This document shows positions 16,474-25,019 of a stretch of 64,000 bases of DNA, piece by piece. Numbering within the stretch: position 1 is the stretch's first letter; every line of letters begins with the position of its first letter. Position numbers and translations under genes: made by a program. The notes beneath the pieces were generated by a model. That model saw nothing but the letters and a program-made list of their open reading frames with translations. It ran no database searches and was not told the DNA's origin. Source of the stretch: JBDHWG01 sp039810085 (GTDB lineage Bacteria > Chloroflexota > Anaerolineae > Epilineales > JAHCIE01). The DNA lies in NCBI GenBank assembly GCA_039810085.1, contig JBDHWG010000026.1:1-64000 (forward strand). Reading direction: 5' to 3'.

Positions 16474-16517
16474 CATGCAGTCGGCATAGTGCGAGGGCAC
16501 ATTATGCCGACTGCATG
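16474..16517. terminator. Long perfect inverted repeat between genes
   Basis: CATGCAGTCGGCATA (16474-16488) is exactly complementary to TATGCCGACTGCATG (16503-16517), and the loop carries a second stem GTGC/GCAC. It follows the SRPBCC gene by ten bases and precedes the toxin-antitoxin promoter. It could terminate the upstream gene, though no T-run follows, or act as an operator. Confidence 0.5.
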
Positions 16518-16520
16518 GTC

Positions 16521-16550
16521 TTGATTGCGAAGGGCGAAATATGCTATGCT
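16521..16550 (+). promoter_or_regulatory. Possible promoter of the AbrB/PIN module
   Basis: TTGATT (16521-16526), 18 bases, then TATGCT (16545-16550). The local sequence is AT-rich compared with its surroundings. Directly adjacent to the large inverted repeat. Confidence 0.4.
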
Positions 16551-16587
16551 TTGGAAGAATTACAGGAAATCTGCTCTGAGGTGATTG

Positions 16588-16863
16588 ATGAGTGTGACAA
16601 CGGTACAAATCCGTCAGAAGGGTGTAATCACTCTACCGGCGGAACTGCGGCGACAGTATGGCTTGCACGAGGGTGATTTGTTCACTTTGACCGATCTCGG
16701 TGAAGGCTCATTCCTGCTGACACCGCATGTATCCAATGTGGCGCGCCTAGGAGACATGGCCGCGCGAGCAATTGCTGATGCTGGGATTAGCGTAGATGAG
16801 ATGCTAGAGGCGCTAGATCGCGAGCGCGAAGAGTATTACCGGCAGCACTATGCCGGAGCCTAA
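16588..16863 (+). CDS. AbrB/MazE-like antitoxin
   Basis: Protein of 91 residues. The N-terminal swapped-hairpin beta-barrel DNA-binding domain is visible as TVQIRQKGVITLPAELRRQYGLHEGDLFTL, and the C-terminal helix is acidic (VDEMLEALDREREEYYRQHY) and would wrap the toxin. ATG 16588 follows CTGAGGTGATTG. The gene overlaps the following PIN-domain toxin gene by 14 bases, the usual type II toxin-antitoxin arrangement. It is expected to neutralise the toxin and repress its own promoter. Confidence 0.85.
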   Translation: MSVTTVQIRQKGVITLPAELRRQYGLHEGDLFTLTDLGEGSFLLTPHVSNVARLGDMAARAIADAGISVDEMLEALDREREEYYRQHYAGA

Positions 16864-17302
16864 GCTATTCTTCGACAGTAGTGCCCTCTTTGCTGGGGTT
16901 TTCTCCCCATCTGGCGCTGCGCGGGCGCTCTTGTTGATGGCTGAAACTTCGCTGATCTCCATCGTTATCAGCGAGCAAGTGATTGCCGAGACCGAGTACG
17001 CCCTGGCTCGGAAAGCTCCCCAGGCCCTCATCTACTTCCGCGAGGCTGTGCGGCTGACCAACATTCTCATTGTGCGTGATCCGTCGCGGCAGGATTTGGC
17101 CGCCTACCAAGACATCATTCGTGATCCGACAGATGTCCCGATCGTTGTGGCGGCGATGCGCGCTGAGGTAGATTTCCTGGTAACGCTCAATCGCCGCCAC
17201 TTCATCGATGATCCGCAAGTCGCGGCTCGCTCCGGTCTACGTATCGGAACCGCAGGTGACGCCCTAGCTTGGGTACGCGATATGTTGAACAAGCCCACCT
17301 AA
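16850..17302 (+). CDS. PIN-domain ribonuclease toxin (VapC-like)
   Basis: Protein of 150 residues with PIN-domain acidic residues: Asp9 in FFDSSALF, Glu47 in VIAETEYAL, Asp95 in DPTDVPIVVAA and Asp108 in EVDFLVTLNRRHF. Together they form a Mg-dependent ribonuclease centre. It overlaps the antitoxin gene. The partner is AbrB-like and the Ser after Asp9 and LNRRHF match the PIN clade annotated as putative toxins in Chloroflexota and Cyanobacteria. The target RNA is unknown. All expected acidic positions are present, so it is probably functional. Confidence 0.83.
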   Translation: MPEPKLFFDSSALFAGVFSPSGAARALLLMAETSLISIVISEQVIAETEYALARKAPQALIYFREAVRLTNILIVRDPSRQDLAAYQDIIRDPTDVPIVVAAMRAEVDFLVTLNRRHFIDDPQVAARSGLRIGTAGDALAWVRDMLNKPT

Positions 17303-17325
17303 AGCATTCTCTATCTCTCCGCCTA

Positions 17326-17373
17326 TTGACACTCGCCTCGTAACGCGGTATACTATTCTCGAATAGAGAATAG
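17326..17373 (+). promoter_or_regulatory. tetR promoter with overlapping palindromic operator
   Basis: TTGACA (17326-17331), exactly 17 bases, TATACT (17349-17354). The palindrome CTATTCTC-GAATA-GAGAATAG (17353-17373) starts within the -10 box and runs to two bases before the start codon. This is the standard design for autorepression by a TetR protein. The leader is about 15 bases with no Shine-Dalgarno. Confidence 0.75.
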
Positions 17374-17375
17374 AC

Positions 17376-18197
17376 ATGAGTATACCCGACGATATGGCCC
17401 TCACCGAGCAAGGTCAGGCGCGGCGCGAGAGTATTCTAGCAGCTGCGCGTGACCTGTTGGCTGAGCGCGGTTCGCCGGCCGACATCAGTGTCCAGGCCAT
17501 CGCCGACCGGGCGGGCACCACCAAAGTGACGGTATACCGCTACTTCGGCAGCAAGGACAACCTCTTTGCGGAGGCGGCGGATACCGGCGACCGGCCGGGG
17601 CGGCGCGAGCAGATTGTCGATGCGGCGCTGCGCGTCGTCCCGCAGTACGGCCTGCACGGCGTGACGATGGAGCGCATCGCCGAAGAGGCTGGCGTCAGCC
17701 CGGCTACGTTGTACTGGCATTTCGAGAACAAGTACGACTTGCTCGCCGCGATGGTCGAGCGCGCTGTCGGGTATATCGACATCGCCAGCCTGTTTCCGCC
17801 TGGACCGATTGAGGACGCCAACGCCTTTGTGCAGGCCGTCGTGCCGCCCATCCTCCAGCTCCTCGAAGAGCGCCTCAACCTCATCCCAATGGTGATCGCC
17901 GAATTACCCAGTCACCCCGAGCTGGCCGCCATAGTTTACGCCCAGGTTGGGACGCGGGTCTGGGCGCACGCCAGCGCGTTCATGCAAACCCAGGTGGACA
18001 CCGGCGTCTTCCGCGCCGGCCACCCCCTGCTGCGTGTTCAGGCCCTCATGGGCATGCTCTTCATGTATAGCCTTATGCACCGCAACTTCGGCGCCTGGCT
18101 CGACTTGCCGCCCCCTGACCAGGCGGCGCGGGAGTTCACGGACCTGTTCCTGCACGGCGTTGCCGCCGATGCGGATGGAGGGAGTCACCATGTCTGA
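17376..18197 (+). CDS. TetR-family regulator with two tandem HTH domains
   Basis: Regulator of 273 residues. Unusually it has two TetR-type DNA-binding units. The first is at about 17-68 (RRESILAAARDLLAERG, then VTVYRYFGSKDNLF). The second is at about 76-126 (RREQIVDAALRVVPQYG, then ATLYWHFENKYDLL) and continues into a normal ligand-binding C-terminal domain. Ordinary TetR proteins are about 200 residues and have one. The gene is preceded by a palindromic operator and overlaps the exporter membrane-fusion gene by 8 bases, so it presumably controls the efflux operon in response to an exported compound. Confidence 0.88.
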   Translation: MSIPDDMALTEQGQARRESILAAARDLLAERGSPADISVQAIADRAGTTKVTVYRYFGSKDNLFAEAADTGDRPGRREQIVDAALRVVPQYGLHGVTMERIAEEAGVSPATLYWHFENKYDLLAAMVERAVGYIDIASLFPPGPIEDANAFVQAVVPPILQLLEERLNLIPMVIAELPSHPELAAIVYAQVGTRVWAHASAFMQTQVDTGVFRAGHPLLRVQALMGMLFMYSLMHRNFGAWLDLPPPDQAAREFTDLFLHGVAADADGGSHHV

Positions 18198-19911
18198 AGC
18201 CATCTCACGCCCCCGTACCTTGCCTGCGCCGCCGCGTCGTCTGCTGATTGTGCTGGCGCTTTTAGGGCTGCTGCTCCTGGCTGCCGTCGCCGTCCGGATG
18301 TGGAATGGCGGCGGGCTGGCCGGCGGCATCACGGCCTCAGGCACCATCGAGACCGAGGAGGTCAACATCGGTGTCGAGACCGCCGGGCGCGTCGTCGAGC
18401 TGCCCCTGGCCGAGGGGGACACGGTACACGTGGGTGACGTGGTCATCAAGCTGGACGACACTGTGGCCCAGGCGCAGGTCGGCCAGGCCCGAGCAGCGCT
18501 GGACGTGGCCCGCGCCAACCTGACCCTGCTGGAGACGGGCGCGCGCAGCGAGGACTTGCGCGCCGCCGAGGCCGCGCTGACCCAGGCGACGGCGACCCGC
18601 GCGGCGGCGGAGAAGGCGGCCGCCAATGCCCGTGCCCTGCGGGACACGCCGCAAGACCTGACCGCCCGCATCAACCAGGCCGAGACGGCGGTCGCGGCGG
18701 CGCAGGCACGGCTGGACCAGGTCAAGGCCGGGCCGCGCAAGGGCGATCTGGCGACGGCGCGGGCGGCGCGGGACCAGGCGCGCAGCGCGTTGACGCAGTT
18801 GGAGGCGACGACGAAGGCCCAGGTGGACATCGCCCAGCAGGCGGTGGACGCGGCCCAGAACAAGCTGGCGCTGGTGAAGCAGGGGCCGCGTGACGAGGAT
18901 ATCCACGCCGCCGAGTTGGCCGTAGACCAGGCGAAGAACACACTGTGGGGTTTGCAGGCCACGCGCGACGGGGTCTGCGGCGAGCCGAAGCACAACAAAC
19001 AGTACGACAGCTACCGCTGCGACCAGGCCAATGCGAATGCCCTGGCCGGCGAGACGGCGGTGCAGAACGCCCAGAACAACCTGACCAAGCTGCGCAACGG
19101 TGCGCTGCCGGAGGAGGTCTCGGTGGCCGAGTCGGCGCTAGCCCAGGCCCAGGCGGACCTGGCGGCCAAGCAGACGACGATGACGCCGGCTCTGGCCGCA
19201 GCACGGGCTGCGGTGCAGAGCGCCGAGACTCGCCTGGCCGACGCCGAGAGCGGCGCGACGCCTGAGGAAGTGGACATCGCCGCGGCGAATCTCGACCAGG
19301 CCCAGCGCTCCCTGAACGACTTGACCGCCATGCGCGACAATCCCATCGCCGCCAACAGCCAGATTGACGCTGCCGAGGGCCAGTTGGCGGCGGCCAAGGC
19401 GGCCGAGGCAGGCGCGCAGGCGCGGCTGGACGCCCTCAAGAACGGCGCGACCAAGGAGCAGCTCGCGGTTGCGAAGGCGCAGGTGGCCCAGGCCGAGGCG
19501 GCGCTCACCGCTGCGACGGCGCAGGCGGGCAAGACGGTCGTGGTCGCACCCCGCGACGGGGTCGTCAGCCGCCGCGCCGTCCACGTCGGCGAAGCCGTCT
19601 CGCCGGGCGCGGCGCTGTTGAGCATCGCGCCCCTGGGCGACCTGAAGCTGACGCTGTACGTACCGGAGGACCGCATCGGCCAGGTCATGCTCAACGAGAG
19701 CGTGGACATCTCGGTCGACTCGTATCCGGGCGAGACCTTCCAGGGCACTGTGACCTTCATCTCGCCCCAGGCCGAGTTCACACCCCGCAACGTCCAGACC
19801 CAGAGTGAGCGCGCCAAAACGGTCTTCGCCGTCAAGGTGCGCATCCCCAACAACGACGGACGCCTGAAGCCGGGCATGTTCGCCGACGCCCGACTGGCCG
19901 GCGGGAGGTAG
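18190..19911 (+). CDS. HlyD-type membrane fusion/adaptor protein
   Basis: Protein of 573 residues: one N-terminal membrane helix (about 19-38), a barrel-sandwich half (ASGTIETEEVNIGVETAGRV), then a very long Ala/Gln-rich coiled-coil region (about 95-440) with repeated AxAxLxQA heptads. The second half-barrel VVVAPRDGVVSRRAVHVGEAV and a beta-barrel C-terminus follow. It corresponds to YbhG/YhiI-type adaptors but the coiled coil is longer than usual. ATG 18190 follows GGAGGGAGTCACC and lies inside the end of tetR. It works with the ABC-2 permease and two ATPases encoded next. Confidence 0.9.
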   Translation: MSEAISRPRTLPAPPRRLLIVLALLGLLLLAAVAVRMWNGGGLAGGITASGTIETEEVNIGVETAGRVVELPLAEGDTVHVGDVVIKLDDTVAQAQVGQARAALDVARANLTLLETGARSEDLRAAEAALTQATATRAAAEKAAANARALRDTPQDLTARINQAETAVAAAQARLDQVKAGPRKGDLATARAARDQARSALTQLEATTKAQVDIAQQAVDAAQNKLALVKQGPRDEDIHAAELAVDQAKNTLWGLQATRDGVCGEPKHNKQYDSYRCDQANANALAGETAVQNAQNNLTKLRNGALPEEVSVAESALAQAQADLAAKQTTMTPALAAARAAVQSAETRLADAESGATPEEVDIAAANLDQAQRSLNDLTAMRDNPIAANSQIDAAEGQLAAAKAAEAGAQARLDALKNGATKEQLAVAKAQVAQAEAALTAATAQAGKTVVVAPRDGVVSRRAVHVGEAVSPGAALLSIAPLGDLKLTLYVPEDRIGQVMLNESVDISVDSYPGETFQGTVTFISPQAEFTPRNVQTQSERAKTVFAVKVRIPNNDGRLKPGMFADARLAGGR

Positions 19912-19915
19912 GCGC

Positions 19916-21031
19916 ATGGTCGAGCGCATCCGCGCCTTGGTCATCAAGGAGTTCATCCAGATCATCCGTGACCCGCGCACCCTCATCATCATCCTGGTGC
20001 AGCCCATCATGATGTTGTTCCTGTTCGGCTACGCCATCAACACCACGGTGGACCACATTGCGACTGTCGTCGCCGACGAGACCCGGGACCAGCGCAGCCG
20101 CGACTTCGTGCGCGCCGCCGTCAATACGGGCTACTTCGATGTGGTGGCGGATGTGCCTGACGCCCGTGCGGCGCGCGCGGCCATCGACAGCGGCGAGGCG
20201 AAGGTCGCCTTCGTCATCCCGCCCACTTTCGGCGCCGACACGCTGGCCGGTCAGCCGGCCCAGGTGCAGGCGCTCATCGACGGCTCTGACCCCAACGTGG
20301 CCCAGACGGCCCTGCTCACCGCCAGCACGCTCGCCCAGGTACGCGGCGTGCAGCTCATGGCGCAGTCCCTCGGCCGCTCCGTCAACCCGCCCCTCGACCT
20401 GCGGCCGAACATCCTCTACAACCCCGGTCTGCTCAGCGTCAACTTCATGATCCCCGGTCTCATCGGCGTCGTGTTGCAGGTGCAGGCCGTGCTGCTGACG
20501 TCCTTCGCCGTCGTCCGTGAGCGCGAGCGCGGGACACTGGAGCAGCTGGTTGTGACGCCGATTCGTCCCGTCGAGCTTATCATCGGCAAGCTCCTGCCGT
20601 ATGTGTTCATCGCCTTCGCCCAGGTCGGCCTGTGCCTCATCATCGGCACGCTCTGGTTCCGTGTGCCCATCAACGGCAGCCTGTTGCTGTTGCTGCTCAT
20701 GTCGCTGCTGTTCCTCATCGGCGCGCTCGGCCTGGGCCTGCTCATCTCCACCATCTCGCGTACCCAGGGCCAGGCGATGCAGACCACCATGTTCACCGTG
20801 ATGCCGACGTTTCTCATCACCGGCTTCATGTTCCCCCGCGAGTCCATGCCGCAGGTGATTCGCCTGCTCTCGTACATTCTGCCCCTGACGTACTACCTCC
20901 AGGTGCTGCGGGGGATCATTCTCAAGGGTGTCGGGTTGGAGTATCTCTACGGCCAGGCCCTGGCCCTCCTGATTTTCGCTGTCATCATCGCCACTCTGAG
21001 TGTAGTGCGCTTCCATCGGAGCCTGGAGTAG
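19916..21031 (+). CDS. ABC-2 type exporter permease
   Basis: Membrane protein of 371 residues with the YhhJ/YbhR pattern: the N-terminal cytoplasmic start VIKEFIQIIRDPRTL, first helix about 24-44, a large extracytoplasmic domain to about 175, then five further helices. It has the family stretch RERERGTLEQLVVTPIRPVELIIGK between helices two and three. It starts four bases after the adaptor gene. Only one permease gene is present, so the channel is probably a homodimer unless a partner lies elsewhere. Confidence 0.9.
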   Translation: MVERIRALVIKEFIQIIRDPRTLIIILVQPIMMLFLFGYAINTTVDHIATVVADETRDQRSRDFVRAAVNTGYFDVVADVPDARAARAAIDSGEAKVAFVIPPTFGADTLAGQPAQVQALIDGSDPNVAQTALLTASTLAQVRGVQLMAQSLGRSVNPPLDLRPNILYNPGLLSVNFMIPGLIGVVLQVQAVLLTSFAVVRERERGTLEQLVVTPIRPVELIIGKLLPYVFIAFAQVGLCLIIGTLWFRVPINGSLLLLLLMSLLFLIGALGLGLLISTISRTQGQAMQTTMFTVMPTFLITGFMFPRESMPQVIRLLSYILPLTYYLQVLRGIILKGVGLEYLYGQALALLIFAVIIATLSVVRFHRSLE

Positions 21032-21033
21032 CC

Positions 21034-21975
21034 GTGGCTGCCTCCCCCGATGCCCTGCCCACCGTCGCCACCCACGCGCTGACCAAGCGCTTCGACGCGC
21101 TGACCGCTGTCGACCAACTCGACCTGACCGTGACGCAGGGCGAGATTTTCGGCCTGGTTGGGCCGGATGGCGCAGGCAAGACGACAACGCTGCGCATGCT
21201 GGCGGGCGTCATCGCTCCGTCGGACGGCACGGCCGAGGTGCTGGGGCTAGACGTGGTGCGCGACGCGGCGGCGCTGCGGGAGCGCGTCGGCTACGTAGCC
21301 CAGCGGTTCGCCCTCTACGGCGACCTGACCGTCGCCGAGAACATCCGCTTCTTCGCCAACGTCTACGGCCTGCGGCGCGCCGCGTGGACGGCGTGGGCCG
21401 ACGAGATTCTCACCTTCAGCGGCCTGGCCGACTTCCAGCGCCGCCTTGCCGCCGACCTGTCGGGCGGCATGAAGCAGAAGCTCGCCCTGTCGTGCGCCCT
21501 GATCCACCACCCCCAGGTGCTCATCCTGGACGAGCCGACCGCCGGAGTGGACCCGGTGTCGCGCCGCGACCTGTGGCGCATCCTGTACCGGCTCCAGGCC
21601 GACGGCTTCACCGTCCTGCTGTCCACCGCCTATCTGGATGAAGCCGAGCGCTGCAACCGCGTCGGCTTCCTGGTGCGCGGGCGGCTGACCGCCGTCGGCA
21701 CGCCAGACGAGCTGCGCCGCCGCCTGCCCGAAACCATCGTGGAGATCACCCTACGCGACGCCAGCCCCGCCGACTTGCGCCACGCCCGGGACCTGGCCCT
21801 GCGGACGCCGGCGGTGCGGGGCGCGCAGCTTTTCGGCGACCGGCTGCATGTCCTGGTTGGGGAGGCGAGTCAGGCGGACGGTGTGGTGCGCGCTCTTGGC
21901 AGCGGCCTGACTATTCAAGCGGCCCAGCCCGTCGAGGCGACGTTGGAGGACGTGTTCCTGGCCGTCTCACGGTGA
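21034..21975 (+). CDS. ABC transporter ATP-binding protein, first of the exporter
   Basis: ATPase of 313 residues with Walker A GPDGAGKTT, signature LSGGMKQKLALSCALIHHPQ, Walker B VLILDEPTAGVD and a C-terminal extension typical of ABC-2 drug exporters. It starts with GTG 21034, two bases after the permease stop, with GGAG inside the end of that gene. All nucleotide-binding motifs are intact. With the next ATPase it likely reproduces, as separate genes, the two ATPase halves fused in YbhF/RbbA-type proteins. Confidence 0.88.
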   Translation: MAASPDALPTVATHALTKRFDALTAVDQLDLTVTQGEIFGLVGPDGAGKTTTLRMLAGVIAPSDGTAEVLGLDVVRDAAALRERVGYVAQRFALYGDLTVAENIRFFANVYGLRRAAWTAWADEILTFSGLADFQRRLAADLSGGMKQKLALSCALIHHPQVLILDEPTAGVDPVSRRDLWRILYRLQADGFTVLLSTAYLDEAERCNRVGFLVRGRLTAVGTPDELRRRLPETIVEITLRDASPADLRHARDLALRTPAVRGAQLFGDRLHVLVGEASQADGVVRALGSGLTIQAAQPVEATLEDVFLAVSR

Positions 21976-21980
21976 CGCCC

Positions 21981-22231
21981 GTCGTTGCGAGGAGGACGGT
22001 AGGACGACGAAGCAATCTCTCGGTGGGCGAGAGCGGCGCATACACGGGTTAGCGTGTCCATCGCAAGGGCGGGGGATTGCGTCGCTCCGCTCGCAATGAC
22101 AAGAGACAGGCCGTCGTTGCGAGGAGGACGGTAGGACGACGAAGCAATCTCCGGTGGGCAAGAGCGGCGCATACACGGGTTAGCGTGTCCATCGCAAGGG
22201 CGGAGGATTGCTTCGCTCTGCTCGCAATGAC
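21981..22231. repeat. Two copies of the REP-like repeat inside the exporter operon
   Basis: Two near-identical copies (21981-22100 and 22112-22231), in the orientation opposite to those at 231 and 11112, with ends GTCGTTGCGAGG and CTCGCAATGAC. They split the two exporter ATPase genes by about 280 bases. Confidence 0.85.
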
Positions 22232-22259
22232 GGCTTGTAAGGGAATGTAGGGTAGTAGT

Positions 22260-23207
22260 ATGTCAGCCAATGCTAGGAACAGTACGCTGGCCGTGGAGAC
22301 GGTCGAGCTGACGAAGCGATTTGGCGACTTCACCGCCGTCGATGCTGTCACCTTCCAGGTGGAGACCGGCGAGGTGTTCGGCTTCCTCGGGCCGAACGGG
22401 TCGGGCAAGACGACCACGATTCGCATGCTGTGCGGCATCATCCCGCCGACATCAGGCAGCGCGCAGGTGCTCGGCCTGGACATCGTGCGCGACGTGGAGC
22501 GCATCAAGCACCAGATCGGCTACATGAGCCAGAAGTTCGCCCTATACAACGACCTGACCGTGCGCGAGAACCTTCTCTTCTACGCCCGTGTCTACGGCGT
22601 CACGAAGGGCGAGCGGAGCGCCCGCATCGACGACATGCTGGACCGCTTCGAGTTGCGCACGGCTGAGCGCACCCTCGCCAGTGACCTGCCGGGCGGTCTG
22701 CGCCAGCGCGTCGCCTTCGCCGCCGCGGCCCTCCACCAGCCCGCCATTCTCTTCTTGGACGAGCCGACCGCCGCTGTCGACCCGGCGGCGCGCCGCGGCT
22801 TCTGGGACATGATCTACGACACGGCGGCCGGCGGCACGACGGTCTTTGTCACGACCCACTACATGGATGAGGCCGAGTACTGCCACCGCCTGGCCTTCAT
22901 GAGCCGCGGCCGCCTCATTGCCTGTGACACACCGGCCGCCATCCGCCACTCCCTTGGCGCGGACATGCTGGAAGTTGACGCCACTCCTCCCTCGGCCGCC
23001 CTCGAAGCTGTGGTGGACCAGCCCTGGGTACGCGCTGCCACACTTATGGGCACGCGCCTGCACATCATGCTCCAGCCGGGCACACCCCACAGCCGCGTCC
23101 GCGACCACCTCAGCAGCGTCGGCGTCACCGTCCACTCTGTCCAGCCGGCTGTCCCCTCGCTCGAGGGCGCGTTCGTGACGTTGATGACGGGAGCGACCAC
23201 GCGTTAG
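22260..23207 (+). CDS. ABC transporter ATP-binding protein, second of the exporter
   Basis: ATPase of 315 residues, paralogous to the one just upstream, with Walker A GPNGSGKTT, Walker B ILFLDEPTAAVD and the switch His in VTTHYMDEAEYC. The signature is LPGGLRQRV, with Pro in place of the usual Ser, as seen in degenerate halves of asymmetric exporters. Hence an asymmetric ATPase pair is plausible. The ribosome site is weak (GTAGGGTAGTAGT). It is separated from the other exporter genes only by repeats. Confidence 0.85.
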   Translation: MSANARNSTLAVETVELTKRFGDFTAVDAVTFQVETGEVFGFLGPNGSGKTTTIRMLCGIIPPTSGSAQVLGLDIVRDVERIKHQIGYMSQKFALYNDLTVRENLLFYARVYGVTKGERSARIDDMLDRFELRTAERTLASDLPGGLRQRVAFAAAALHQPAILFLDEPTAAVDPAARRGFWDMIYDTAAGGTTVFVTTHYMDEAEYCHRLAFMSRGRLIACDTPAAIRHSLGADMLEVDATPPSAALEAVVDQPWVRAATLMGTRLHIMLQPGTPHSRVRDHLSSVGVTVHSVQPAVPSLEGAFVTLMTGATTR

Positions 23208-23283
23208 TCGAGGGCTTCCTCTTCTGTAGGCTGGCCTATGACTTGCTCCACTCAATACATCCTCAACCTACATCGGAGACCTC

Positions 23284-24801
23284 ATGAACACGCAGACAGG
23301 GCTAGACGTCAAAATTGAAACGCCTGATTGGGTGAAAGACGCCGTTTTTTACCAGATTTTCCCGGACCGCTTCGCCAAGAGCGAGCGCGTCACCAAGCCG
23401 AGCAACTTGCAGCCGTGGGGCGCGCAGCCGACCGTTGAGGGCTACCAGGGCGGCGACCTGCTCGGCGTGGTGGAACACCTCGACCACCTCTCCGACCTGG
23501 GCATCAACGCTATCTACTTTACGCCTATCTTCCAGTCGGCCAGCAACCACCGCTACCATACCCACGACTACGAGAAGGTGGACCCGCTGCTCGGCGGCAA
23601 CGCGGCGCTGCGCGAGCTGGTGGATGAGGCGCACCGCCGCAACATTCGCGTCGTCCTCGACGGCGTGTTCAACCACGCCAGCCGCGGCTTCTTCCCGTTC
23701 AACGACATCCTGGAGCACGGCCCCCACTCGCCCTGGCTGGACTGGTTCTTCATCCAGGGCTGGCCGCTCGCGCCGTACACGGGCAACCGTCCAGCCAACT
23801 ACGTGGGTTGGGCGGGCAACCGCGCCCTGCCCAAGCTGAACACCGACAACCCGCAGGTGCGCGAGTACATCATGGGTATCGCCGAGTTTTGGCTGCGGGA
23901 GTTTCAAATCGACGGGTGGCGGCTCGACGTGCCGGCGGAGATCAAGACGCCTGGCTTCTGGGAGGAGTTTCGTCGTCGGGTGAAGGGTGTCAACCCGGAT
24001 GCCTACATCGTGGGCGAGATCTGGCGTGAGGCGCGCGAGTTCCTCCAGGGGGACCGCTTCGACGCCGTGATGAACTACATGTTCGCCGGCAGTGTCATCG
24101 CCTTCGTCGCCGGGAAGCGCGTCAGCCCCTCCCTGGTCAAGGGGCGCTCGTATGACCCACACCCGGCCATCGACGCGACCCAGTTCGGCGCGCGCCTCGA
24201 GCGCCTGCTCAACCTGTACGACTGGCAGGTCACGCAGGCGCAGCTCAACATCCTCGATAGCCACGACACGTCGCGCCTGCTCAGCCTGGCGCGAGGCGAC
24301 AAGGCCAGCGTGCGCCTGGCGACCCTGTTCCAGATGACCTACCCCGGCGCGCCGTCCATCTACTACGGCGACGAGATCGGCCTGCGCGGGACGCTGGAGT
24401 ACGACAAGCCGCACCAGGACCCCGACGCGCGTTGGGCGTTTCCCTGGCACGACCGGGGCGCGTGGGACACCGATCTGCTGGCGTTCTTCAAGGCGGCGGT
24501 TGCCCTGCGCCACGCCCACCGCGTGCTGCGGCGCGGCCACTTCTATCAGCTCTACGCTCAGGGCGACGTGTACGCCTTTGCCCGCCGCGACGACTATGAG
24601 ACGCTCGTCGTCGCGCTCAACGTGGGGGAGGCGGCGCGGGAGGTCAAGTTGCCCGTCGGCGCGTACTTCCGTGACGGCATCGCTCTCACGCCGCTGCTCA
24701 TGGCGAGCGGGGCAACGCGTCGGGAGCCGTGCGTGGTCGAAGACGGCCAGGTGCGCGTGGCGCTGCCCGCCCGCGAAGGCGCGGTGCTGGGCGCCGCCTG
24801 A
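23284..24801 (+). CDS. GH13 alpha-amylase family glycosidase (neopullulanase/cyclomaltodextrinase-like)
   Basis: Enzyme of 505 residues with the (beta/alpha)8 barrel of family GH13. Visible residues are nucleophile Asp215 in DGWRLDVP, acid/base Glu245 in VGEIW, transition-state Asp328 in DSHDTSR, and conserved region I DGVFNHASRGF. The opening WVKDAVFYQIFPDRF is typical of cyclomaltodextrinase/neopullulanase-like members, but the N-terminal extra domain of that group is missing. No signal peptide is seen, so it is probably cytoplasmic and acts on maltodextrins. ATG 23284 follows CGGAGACCTC. It stands alone between the exporter and the phosphofructokinase-like gene. Confidence 0.9.
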   Translation: MNTQTGLDVKIETPDWVKDAVFYQIFPDRFAKSERVTKPSNLQPWGAQPTVEGYQGGDLLGVVEHLDHLSDLGINAIYFTPIFQSASNHRYHTHDYEKVDPLLGGNAALRELVDEAHRRNIRVVLDGVFNHASRGFFPFNDILEHGPHSPWLDWFFIQGWPLAPYTGNRPANYVGWAGNRALPKLNTDNPQVREYIMGIAEFWLREFQIDGWRLDVPAEIKTPGFWEEFRRRVKGVNPDAYIVGEIWREAREFLQGDRFDAVMNYMFAGSVIAFVAGKRVSPSLVKGRSYDPHPAIDATQFGARLERLLNLYDWQVTQAQLNILDSHDTSRLLSLARGDKASVRLATLFQMTYPGAPSIYYGDEIGLRGTLEYDKPHQDPDARWAFPWHDRGAWDTDLLAFFKAAVALRHAHRVLRRGHFYQLYAQGDVYAFARRDDYETLVVALNVGEAAREVKLPVGAYFRDGIALTPLLMASGATRREPCVVEDGQVRVALPAREGAVLGAA

Positions 24802-24852
24802 ACTGCGTTTAGGGTTGAGAGGTACTCAGCGTGTGCCTGCCTCGAAAATAAG

Positions 24853-24945
24853 ACGGCAACGCAAGGACGCGACGGCGCAATGACGCAAAGAGAAATAAGT
24901 CTTCAGTCTGTTAGCGGCGTTGCGCCTTCGCGCCTTTGCGTTCTT
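24853..24945. repeat. Short dispersed inverted repeat element, second copy
   Basis: Arms GGCAACGCAAGGACGCGACG..GACGCAAAG and GCGTTGCGCCTTCGCGCC..TTTGCGTT face each other, as in the element at 10259. Non-coding, and within the 560-base gap after the glycosidase gene. Confidence 0.55.
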
Positions 24946-25019
24946 CTGTCGAATTGAATCCTGTAGAGAGGCGAAGCGGGCCATCTACAATCTTACTCCT
25001 ATCAGGGGAGACACGCAGG

